Below are positions 1 to 5,543 of a stretch of 6,468 nucleotides of DNA, in pieces. The translations under genes were made by a program, and so were the position numbers. Numbering within the stretch: position 1 is the stretch's first letter; every line of letters starts with the position of its first letter. Under the pieces are notes generated by a model. The model had not been told where the DNA came from and searched no databases. It was given only the letters and a program-made list of their open reading frames with translations. The stretch is from an uncultured Alphaproteobacteria bacterium (GTDB lineage Bacteria; Pseudomonadota; Alphaproteobacteria; HIMB59; GCA-002718135): NCBI GenBank assembly GCA_902613275.1, contig CACMGM010000022.1:1-6468 (forward strand), in the 5' to 3' direction.

Positions 1-1
1 T

Positions 2-1381
2 TTACTTTATTCAAAATCAATGAATATTAGATTTGAAAGTTTTATAAAAATAAATCCTGCAAGAATTTTGTTTATAATAAAGGATCAGGTACAAAGATTT
101 CAAATTTTAGTCCAGTTTTTATTTAGTTTTATTGGTGATTTTATTGTAGCCCTTTTTATTTTTTTGCTTTTAATTTTTATTTCTGGTTTTGAGGTATTAC
201 TTGCATTTATAATTTTTAGTTTGAGTGCATTCTTATTTGATTATATTTTTAAAAATAAATTATATCAAATTGGAAAAAAAAATAATGAATTTGAAGCAAG
301 AATGATTAAGTCAATTAATCAATCATTAGATGGATTTAAAGAAATAAGGCTTTCCAATTTATTCAATTTTTTTAAAAATGAATTTAATTATAATTCTTCT
401 AAAAATATTAATTTAAGAATTAAGCAATCTTTTATTAATACAATTCCAAGATATTTCCTTGAATTGATAATTGTATTTTTTGTGGTTTCGTTAATAATTT
501 ACAGTTATTACAAAAATAATCTAATTTCTAATTTGCCTATAATTGGAGTATATGCGTTTGCTTTTTTTAGACTTTTGCCTATATTTAATAGATTTATTGT
601 TTTTTTAACAAATTATAGATCTTCAAAAAATTCTATAAATTTAATCCATGAATTCTATCACCAATACGATGACCTGAATAGTTTAGATAAAATTCAAAAA
701 GAACATTTTTTTAATAATTTGGTCTTTAAAAATGTATCATTTAAATATCAAGATACAAATCATTTAATTTTCGATAATCTTAACTTTGAATTAAAAAAAA
801 ATGATATTATTGGTTTAAAGGGTTCCTCTGGTATTGGTAAATCAACTTTTTTAAATTTATTAGTTGGGCTCTTAAAGCCCACATCAGGAAAAATATTACT
901 CGATGATAAAGATGAGATTTACAATACTCCTTATTCTAAGTTAGTTGGATATTTGCCACAAGATGCGTTCATTATAGATGATAACTTGTTTAGTAACATA
1001 GCGCTTGGACAAAAAAATCAAGAATATGATATTGAAAAAATTGATAAACTAATATCGCTTACTAAGCTAGATACTCTCAAAGATGGAATTGATAATTTAG
1101 AAGATAAAAAATTAGGTAATAGAGGTGTACAAATATCAGGTGGGCAAAGGCAAAGAGTAGTTTTAGCTAGATCTATATATTTTGGTAAAGATATTTTAAT
1201 TCTAGATGAATCAACTAGCGCTTTAGATCTTCATACCGAAGAAGCGCTTATAAATGAGATAATAAAGTTATTTAAAGACAAAACTATTATTATTGTCTCT
1301 CACCGTTTAGATCTTTATAAGTATTGTAATAAAGTATATCAAATAAAAGATAAAACAATAAAGAAGATAGAAGAAAATTGA
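2..1381 (+). CDS. ABC exporter, fused membrane and ATPase domains (PglK/MsbA-like), 5' partial
   Basis: Inner-membrane ABC transporter half with fused permease and ATPase, most like lipid-linked glycan flippases (PglK/MsbA type). The frame is open to the left edge: the ATG at 20 is preceded by in-frame sense codons and the protein there already reads as mid-permease, so the true start lies outside. Family members usually have roughly 560-600 residues; 460 codons are visible, so about the first 100-140 residues (early membrane helices) are missing. Counting from the ATG at 20: hydrophobic helices at about 28-75 and 140-190, a DGFKEIRL coupling motif at 104-111, Walker A GSSGIGKST at 268-276, Q-loop Gln314, signature ISGGQRQR at 372-379, Walker B ILILDE ending at Glu397, D-loop SALD at 400-403 and H-loop His428. 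All ATPase motifs are intact. The stop overlaps the next gene, so the two are cotranscribed. The substrate is inferred from the glycan context; a lipid or peptide exporter cannot be excluded. Confidence 0.93.
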   Translation, partial: LLYSKSMNIRFESFIKINPARILFIIKDQVQRFQILVQFLFSFIGDFIVALFIFLLLIFISGFEVLLAFIIFSLSAFLFDYIFKNKLYQIGKKNNEFEARMIKSINQSLDGFKEIRLSNLFNFFKNEFNYNSSKNINLRIKQSFINTIPRYFLELIIVFFVVSLIIYSYYKNNLISNLPIIGVYAFAFFRLLPIFNRFIVFLTNYRSSKNSINLIHEFYHQYDDLNSLDKIQKEHFFNNLVFKNVSFKYQDTNHLIFDNLNFELKKNDIIGLKGSSGIGKSTFLNLLVGLLKPTSGKILLDDKDEIYNTPYSKLVGYLPQDAFIIDDNLFSNIALGQKNQEYDIEKIDKLISLTKLDTLKDGIDNLEDKKLGNRGVQISGGQRQRVVLARSIYFGKDILILDESTSALDLHTEEALINEIIKLFKDKTIIIVSHRLDLYKYCNKVYQIKDKTIKKIEEN

Positions 1382-2190
1382 ATTCACATATTAAAAGATT
1401 TTTATATATTTTTAAAAATTATGGTTTATCAAATGCGATAATTTCATTGATTAGATACATATTTTTTTTTAGATTTAAAAAAATAAATTTAGATAAAAAA
1501 AAACATAATTTTGATAATTATAGCCTCGATCAAATATTTTACTTTTTTGGCACTGATAAAGCAAACTTTGTAGGTAAACAAATATATCAAGGTATGAAGA
1601 GTAATTATGTAGGACATAATTATTCTATATTTTATGAAAAATATTTTAAAGAATTTAGAGATAAAAAACTAAAAATATTAGAACTAGGTGTCCAAAGAGG
1701 TTTTTCGACTGCTAGTTTCTATTATTATTTTCCATTATCTAATTTCTATTGTCTAGATATTGATAAAAAGAAAATTATTTATACTTCGTCTAGAATTAAA
1801 AATTTTGAATTAAATTTAAGAGATCAAAAAAAAATTTCTAAATTTATAGATAAATATGAAAATTATTTTGATATTGTAATAGATGATGCATCACATTATC
1901 AAAGGTGTATATTAGAAAACTTAAATAATTTTAGTAAAACATTAAAAAAAAATTCTTATTATGTTATTGAAGATTATAATCAGCCGGAAATTTTTAGTGA
2001 AAAATTAGATGTTCCTTCTGAGCCTAATATCTCAAATTTGCTTAAATTTTTATTATATAAAAAAGATTTTCAATCTGATATTATTTCAAAAAAAACAAAA
2101 AAATTTTTAAATGAAAATATAAGTGATATAGCTACTCACAAAGGCAACAAGCCAGAGTCAACTATAGCTTTTATAAAAATAGGTTCTTAA
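1378..2190 (+). CDS. Class I SAM-dependent methyltransferase, probable sugar O-methyltransferase (MycE/CmcI-like)
   Basis: Predicted cytoplasmic methyltransferase of 270 residues, probably acting on a sugar hydroxyl of the glycan made by this cluster. Visible features: a basic N-terminal region with a short hydrophobic patch (about 17-31); FGTDK at 57-61 and H-N-Y-S-x-F-Y-E at 80-87, the GTDK...H.Y..iYe signature seen before the Rossmann fold in MycE-type enzymes; the SAM glycine loop ILELGVQRGFST at 100-111; acidic CLDID ending strand 2 (127-129); DQ at 149-150; FDIVIDDASH at 164-173; and YVIEDY at 195-200. In MycE the catalytic metal is held by Asp plus a Glu-Asp pair; Asp169/170 with Glu198-Asp199 are the likely equivalents. 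The end (HKGNKPESTIAFI) also fits the family. The start is TTG, in a TTGA overlap with the exporter stop and after a purine-rich AAGAAGATAGAAG stretch; no ATG is available before the conserved region. An in-frame TTG at 1447 is a less likely start. The acceptor is unknown. Confidence 0.85.
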   Translation: MNSHIKRFLYIFKNYGLSNAIISLIRYIFFFRFKKINLDKKKHNFDNYSLDQIFYFFGTDKANFVGKQIYQGMKSNYVGHNYSIFYEKYFKEFRDKKLKILELGVQRGFSTASFYYYFPLSNFYCLDIDKKKIIYTSSRIKNFELNLRDQKKISKFIDKYENYFDIVIDDASHYQRCILENLNNFSKTLKKNSYYVIEDYNQPEIFSEKLDVPSEPNISNLLKFLLYKKDFQSDIISKKTKKFLNENISDIATHKGNKPESTIAFIKIGS

Positions 2191-3513
2191 TTAATTTTTT
2201 CTAAGAATTGCAATGGCAGGGGTATTTTCAAGTAATAATATATATGACTTTAAATTATCGATATAGATAATATCTCTTATTCTTTCGCCAATATTTAATT
2301 CTTTAATTATTGTGGAACTGTTATTTTCTTTATCATAATTAATGAAAAATATTTTTTTAGCTTTTAAAGAGCAGAGGAGGAATGAAATAATGTTGTCTTC
2401 ATTACTAAAGTAGTTTTTAATTAATTGACTTGGAGCAATTGCATTTTCAAAATATATTATTGGTTCAACAAAACCGTAATTTGCATGTGATTTGAAAAGG
2501 GGTGCTTCAGGTTTATCAGTTCCATCGTAATGTAATCCATAAGATGAGATTGGCCAGCCAAAATTTTGATTTTTATTTGTAATTAAATTAACTTCATCAC
2601 CACCTTTTGGACCATGCTCGGCACTTAAAATATAATTATCTATAATATTTAATCCTTGCTGATTTCTATGACCTAACGAATAAATTTCATATTCATTAGG
2701 ATTTGTTAAATTAATTTTTATAGTTTTACCAAAAATACTTTTAACATCTTGCGCTAAAGTTCTATTTCTATATTCACCAGTAGTGAATAATATATTATCA
2801 CTATCGATCTTTAGAATTTTGCCACCACTTTGCATCATTTCAAATTCTGGGGTATCTTTCATAATACATTCATCGGATACAAAAAATTTATTAAAATTTA
2901 GTACCTTTAGATCTAATTTTGATTTTAAGATTGAGGTATTATAACAATTTTGTTTTATTTCTAAGTTTAGAGTAACATAAACAAATCCATTAATTATAGC
3001 CATGTCTCTAATACTTTCTTCGTTTACATTTTGAACTTTAACATTAGTAAAATAATTTACATTGATTTTATTCAAATTTATATTTTCATTATTTAAATTA
3101 TTTTCATCAAAGAAATAAAAATTTCCTCTTCCAGTTATAAAAAATATTTTATTTTCAAAACTAGCAAGATATCCTATTGATTTAGAACCAAAATATTTTC
3201 TTTTAAATGAAGGAAATCCATATTTAGTTATAATATACTCGTTGATTACCTCTCTATTTATTGGCACTATGCTAGGGTAATCATCATAAAAATATAATAA
3301 ACTATTCAAAAGATATTGATTTTCATCTTCAAGAAGTTTTTTTTCATAGGCTAAGACTCTTGATTTAAAAAATGTATTTTTGATAACATTTTTTAGCTCC
3401 ACAGGAATTAGATTTTTTGCAAAGTTGAATCTATCCTGACCTATAGAAAGGAAGATTAAACTAAAAAGTAAGATTAGAATAAAGAGAAATGACAATATAA
3501 ACTTTAATTTCAT
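2191..3513 (-). CDS. Membrane-anchored glucose/sorbosone dehydrogenase-like protein (PQQ-type beta-propeller)
   Basis: 440-residue protein of the GSDH / PQQ-dependent sugar dehydrogenase family, which oxidises aldose sugars in the periplasm using PQQ and calcium. Residues 4-24 form one hydrophobic helix (signal anchor or uncleaved signal). A stretch at 37-70 (LIPVELKN...LLEDENQ) looks like a helical linker, followed by the propeller. Diagnostic motifs are late in the protein: GGKILKID at 230-237, GHRNQQGL at 281-288, EHGPKGGDEVN at 299-309, NFGWP at 317-321 and RIRDI at 411-415. The GHRN Arg/Asn and the EHGP-GGDE loop match family positions for PQQ and calcium. The first half (about 70-220) is divergent, so the early catalytic His could not be located with certainty and enzymatic activity is not assured. 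The gene lies 30 bases downstream of the CMP-sugar synthetase on the same strand, probably one transcript. Its stop abuts that of the convergent methyltransferase. No Shine-Dalgarno is visible before the ATG. A role in trimming or oxidising surface sugar is a guess. Confidence 0.82.
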   Translation of the reverse strand: MKLKFILSFLFILILLFSLIFLSIGQDRFNFAKNLIPVELKNVIKNTFFKSRVLAYEKKLLEDENQYLLNSLLYFYDDYPSIVPINREVINEYIITKYGFPSFKRKYFGSKSIGYLASFENKIFFITGRGNFYFFDENNLNNENINLNKINVNYFTNVKVQNVNEESIRDMAIINGFVYVTLNLEIKQNCYNTSILKSKLDLKVLNFNKFFVSDECIMKDTPEFEMMQSGGKILKIDSDNILFTTGEYRNRTLAQDVKSIFGKTIKINLTNPNEYEIYSLGHRNQQGLNIIDNYILSAEHGPKGGDEVNLITNKNQNFGWPISSYGLHYDGTDKPEAPLFKSHANYGFVEPIIYFENAIAPSQLIKNYFSNEDNIISFLLCSLKAKKIFFINYDKENNSSTIIKELNIGERIRDIIYIDNLKSYILLLENTPAIAILRKN

Positions 3514-3543
3514 AACAATAATTTAATATAAAATAATAGATTT

Positions 3544-4212
3544 TCAATGCATGATTGTTTTTAAAATTTCCAAATCTAATCTGGAATCGATCTGAAATCC
3601 ATATTTAGCATCAATATTAAAATTATCTATTTTTCCAAATAATCTATTCTTATAAATTAAAAACTTTTTGAAGTTAAATATATAAAATGACCCATTATCT
3701 TCTAATTGATCTTTTTTGTCCTGGCTCATAATTTTCCATGTATTATTGTGATTAACAGGTAATAATTTTTTATTTTGAATCTTCCAAACTTTATTTTTAT
3801 AATAATTTGAACAAAACATTGAGTCAGACTTTAATTTTATAAATTTATTAATTGCCATATCTAGGTGATTTATATCTCTATAAGGTGACGTAGCTTGTAA
3901 AAAAACAACTATATCTGGTGGAGGATAATTTTTTATTATTTGATTTAATGCGTGTATAATTACGTCTTCACTGGAAGAATTTTTTAAGCATAATCTTTTT
4001 GGTCTTTTTATGATTTCGATTTTATGTTTTTTTCCAATATTAATTATTTTATCAGAATCGGTAGATAAAAAAGTTTTATTTATTAACTTTGATAACTTTG
4101 AATGTTCTATTGAAAATTCAACTAATGATTTATTATTTATTTTTAAAATATTTTTATTTTTTAATCTTGCGGAAAAACCTTTTGCTGGTATGATGGAATA
4201 TATAATTGTCAT
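3544..4212 (-). CDS. CMP-sugar synthetase, acylneuraminate cytidylyltransferase family (NeuA-like)
   Basis: 222-residue cytoplasmic nucleotidyltransferase predicted to activate an ulosonic acid with CTP for a glycosyltransferase. Features: IIPAKGFSARLKNKNI at 7-22 (nucleotide-binding loop), LSTDSD at 49-54, SSSEDVIIHAL at 79-89, LQATSPYR at 105-112 (family LQPTSPLR), DNGSFYIFN at 172-180, and FQIDSRLDLE at 206-215, where Asp209 and Asp213 fit the metal-binding acidic pair. The loop departs from the usual IPARxGSKR: Lys replaces Arg, and Ala replaces the Lys after Ser. The start is the ATG at 4212 because the family begins a few residues before IIPA. A longer in-frame start at 4323 would add 37 hydrophobic residues unlike the family and overlap the divergent gene. 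The gene faces the SIS-transaldolase-NeuB operon across 35 bases, so it probably activates the NeuB product. It could serve a KDN-, legionaminate- or other ulosonate-type acid; KdsB is less likely given the IDSRLDLE ending. Confidence 0.87.
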   Translation of the reverse strand: MTIIYSIIPAKGFSARLKNKNILKINNKSLVEFSIEHSKLSKLINKTFLSTDSDKIINIGKKHKIEIIKRPKRLCLKNSSSEDVIIHALNQIIKNYPPPDIVVFLQATSPYRDINHLDMAINKFIKLKSDSMFCSNYYKNKVWKIQNKKLLPVNHNNTWKIMSQDKKDQLEDNGSFYIFNFKKFLIYKNRLFGKIDNFNIDAKYGFQIDSRLDLEILKTIMH

Positions 4213-4247
4213 TTTAATATTATATTTTAAAAACTTTATAAACACAA
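4213..4247 (-). promoter_or_regulatory. Predicted sigma70-like promoter of the NeuA-like gene (possibly leaderless)
   Basis: Read on the minus strand, this gap contains TTGTGT (4247-4242), a 17-base spacer and a perfect TATAAT (4224-4219), followed by six bases (ATTAAA) and the ATG at 4212. With usual sigma70 geometry, transcription would begin at about 4212, the A of the start codon, giving a leaderless mRNA. No Shine-Dalgarno is present, consistent with that. TATAAT is common by chance in such AT-rich DNA, but the gap between divergent starts is where promoters must lie unless transcription begins inside the neighbouring gene. Confidence 0.5.
4214..4242 (+). promoter_or_regulatory. Possible promoter of the SIS-transaldolase-NeuB operon, interleaved with the divergent one
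   Basis: On the plus strand TTAATA (4214-4219, four of six matches to TTGACA) is followed after 17 bases by TATAAA (4237-4242), then CACAA and the ATG at 4248. The predicted start point is at 4248-4249, again on the start codon, and no ribosome binding site precedes the ATG. The match is weaker than on the other strand and overlaps it, so both promoters could hardly be occupied at the same time. Confidence 0.35.
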
Positions 4248-4814
4248 ATGGATTACTTTGACGAAGTAAGTTTAGCTCTAAAAGAATTAAAAAAACATAA
4301 TGATGTAATAAAGAAAATTTCAAACATTATTAATGAAAAACATTTATCAAATTCAAAAATACTAGTTGCTGGTAATGGTGGTTCAAACGCTGATGCATCT
4401 CATTTTGTGGGTGAACTTGTTTGTACATTTATTAATAGGTCAAGAAAGCCAATAAATGCTATAGATATATCATCAAATTCAACTGAAATGACTGCTTGGT
4501 CAAATGATTTCAGTTTTGAAACTTATATTGAAAGAAAAGTTGATGCACATGGTCAAGAGGGTGATATCGCTTTTTTTATATCAACTGGAGGAGGAAATAA
4601 TAAAGATAAATCTTCCTTAAATTTAGTAAATGCATGTCGTTTAGCAAATAAAAATAAGCTTACCACAATATCACTAGTTGGTAAGAGCGGGGGCATTCTT
4701 AATCAAATTTCAGATGTGTCTATTTTAGTAGAATCTAATGTTACATCTGTTATACAAGAATGCCATATGTCAATCTTACACAAAATTTGTTATCAATTAG
4801 AAGATTTAATTTAA
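4248..4814 (+). CDS. SIS-domain sugar-phosphate isomerase (GmhA-like, phosphoheptose isomerase family)
   Basis: 188-residue single-domain SIS protein related to GmhA, which converts sedoheptulose 7-phosphate to heptose 7-phosphate. Features: GNGGSNADASHF at 42-53 (phosphate-binding loop), ELV at 56-58, NDFSFE at 86-91, ISTGGG at 111-116, LVGKSGG at 143-149, and VIQECHMSILH at 168-178. His52/Glu56 and Gln170/His178 have the same spacings (4 and 8) as the zinc and catalytic residues of GmhA (His61/Glu65 and Gln172/His180 in E. coli), so an active zinc isomerase is likely. Differences: after ELV the usual Gly-Arg is Cys-Thr, and the loop after ST is about six residues longer (GGGNNKDKSSL where GmhA has SGNSA), so the substrate may not be sedoheptulose 7-phosphate. 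It is first in the operon; the transaldolase-family gene begins on the base after its stop, suggesting the two act on linked phosphosugars. DiaA-like regulatory SIS proteins are a less likely alternative. Confidence 0.88.
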   Translation: MDYFDEVSLALKELKKHNDVIKKISNIINEKHLSNSKILVAGNGGSNADASHFVGELVCTFINRSRKPINAIDISSNSTEMTAWSNDFSFETYIERKVDAHGQEGDIAFFISTGGGNNKDKSSLNLVNACRLANKNKLTTISLVGKSGGILNQISDVSILVESNVTSVIQECHMSILHKICYQLEDLI

Positions 4815-5525
4815 ATGTATAAATTTGAGGACCAAAGTTCAATTAAGATTTTCTTGGATGGTCCTAATATTGATATAATTAAGAAAAATTTAAAAGAAAT
4901 TGATGGATATACTTTTAATCCTTCTTTGTTTAGAAAACTTGGAGTAAAAAATTATCTAGATTTTTGTAAAGAAATTTTAGCAATTGAAGAAAAAAAACAT
5001 ATATCTTTAGAAGTTCTTAGCGACGATGAAAATACAATGATCAAAGAGGCAATTAAATTATCTTCATTGGCTGATAATGTTTGGATTAAAATCCCAATTT
5101 CATTTACAAATGGAGACTCCACAATAAATGTGATTAAACAAATTAAGAATGAAGTAAAATTAAATATAACAGCAATTTTTACGTTTGAGCAAATTAAAAA
5201 TATTATTGATGTAATTATGGATAGTAATACTATTTTATCTGTCTTTGCTGGAAGAATTTATGATATTGGATTAGATGCTAATCAGATCATTAAACCAATA
5301 TCTAAATTCGTCCATGATAATAGTAAATGTGAACTTTTATGGGCTAGCCCAAGAATGACATACGATTTATTTTCAGCAAAAAATTCTAATTGTGATATCA
5401 TCACTATGCCATACGATTTGGTAAAAAAAATTGATATAATAGGTACAAATCCAATGGATTACTCTATTAGCACTGTAAAAATGTTTTACAATGATGCTCA
5501 AGCAGCAAAATACAATATAGTTTAA
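4815..5525 (+). CDS. Transaldolase / fructose-6-phosphate aldolase family protein
   Basis: 236-residue TIM-barrel class I aldolase of the transaldolase family (short TalC/FSA-like form), which moves or releases a dihydroxyacetone unit between phosphosugars through a lysine Schiff base. Features in barrel order: KIFLDG at 11-16 with Asp15, GYTFNPSLF at 31-39 with Asn35 (family GVTTNPSL), SLEV at 64-67 with Glu66, WIKIPIS at 90-96 with the predicted Schiff-base Lys92, NITAIFTFEQ at 117-126, FAGRIYDIG at 144-152, LLWASPR at 174-180, and DIITMPYDLV at 194-203. The catalytic set is complete; TTNPS to TFNPS and ASxR to ASPR are departures that could change acceptor choice. The ATG follows the SIS stop with no gap and no clear ribosome binding site, pointing to translational coupling. 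Its place between a ketose/aldose isomerase and a NeuB-type synthase suggests that it supplies a phosphosugar to ulosonic acid synthesis rather than serving the pentose phosphate pathway. Confidence 0.88.
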   Translation: MYKFEDQSSIKIFLDGPNIDIIKKNLKEIDGYTFNPSLFRKLGVKNYLDFCKEILAIEEKKHISLEVLSDDENTMIKEAIKLSSLADNVWIKIPISFTNGDSTINVIKQIKNEVKLNITAIFTFEQIKNIIDVIMDSNTILSVFAGRIYDIGLDANQIIKPISKFVHDNSKCELLWASPRMTYDLFSAKNSNCDIITMPYDLVKKIDIIGTNPMDYSISTVKMFYNDAQAAKYNIV

Positions 5526-5532
5526 TAATTTT

Positions 5533-5540
5533 AAGGAGAA
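5533..5540 (+). promoter_or_regulatory. Strong Shine-Dalgarno site of the NeuB-type gene
   Basis: AAGGAGAA ends three bases before the ATG at 5544; five bases separate GGAG from that ATG. This is a near-perfect anti-16S match and the only convincing one before any start in the window. It fixes the start and suggests that the synthase is translated independently of the two genes before it. Confidence 0.85.
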
Positions 5541-5543
5541 GTT

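Noticed and set aside
20..22. ATG at 20 as the true start of the exporter
   Set aside because: The frame is open to base 2 and the protein there already matches the middle of the permease, so the gene is cut by the window edge.
793..801. Long A runs in coding regions (nine A's near 793 in the exporter and similar runs elsewhere) as slippage or frameshift signals
   Set aside because: Such runs are everywhere in this AT-rich window, all reading frames continue intact through them, and no alternative-frame product is conserved or sizeable.
2184..2207. Inverted repeat TTCTTA...TAAGAA across the convergent stops as a bidirectional terminator
   Set aside because: A six-base, AT-rich stem with a 12-base loop overlapping both coding ends is weak; no GC-rich stem is present. 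It may contribute, but I cannot support a terminator call.
4010..4261. Plus-strand open frame of 83 codons
   Set aside because: It lies opposite the NeuA-like gene and runs into the isomerase start; its Phe/Ile/Leu-rich translation has no motif. It is a shadow of an AT-rich gene.
4213..4323. Upstream extension of the NeuA-like gene to an ATG at 4323 (37 extra residues)
   Set aside because: The extra residues are unlike the family, whose members begin a few residues before the IIPA loop, and they would overlap 76 bases of the well-supported isomerase gene on the other strand.
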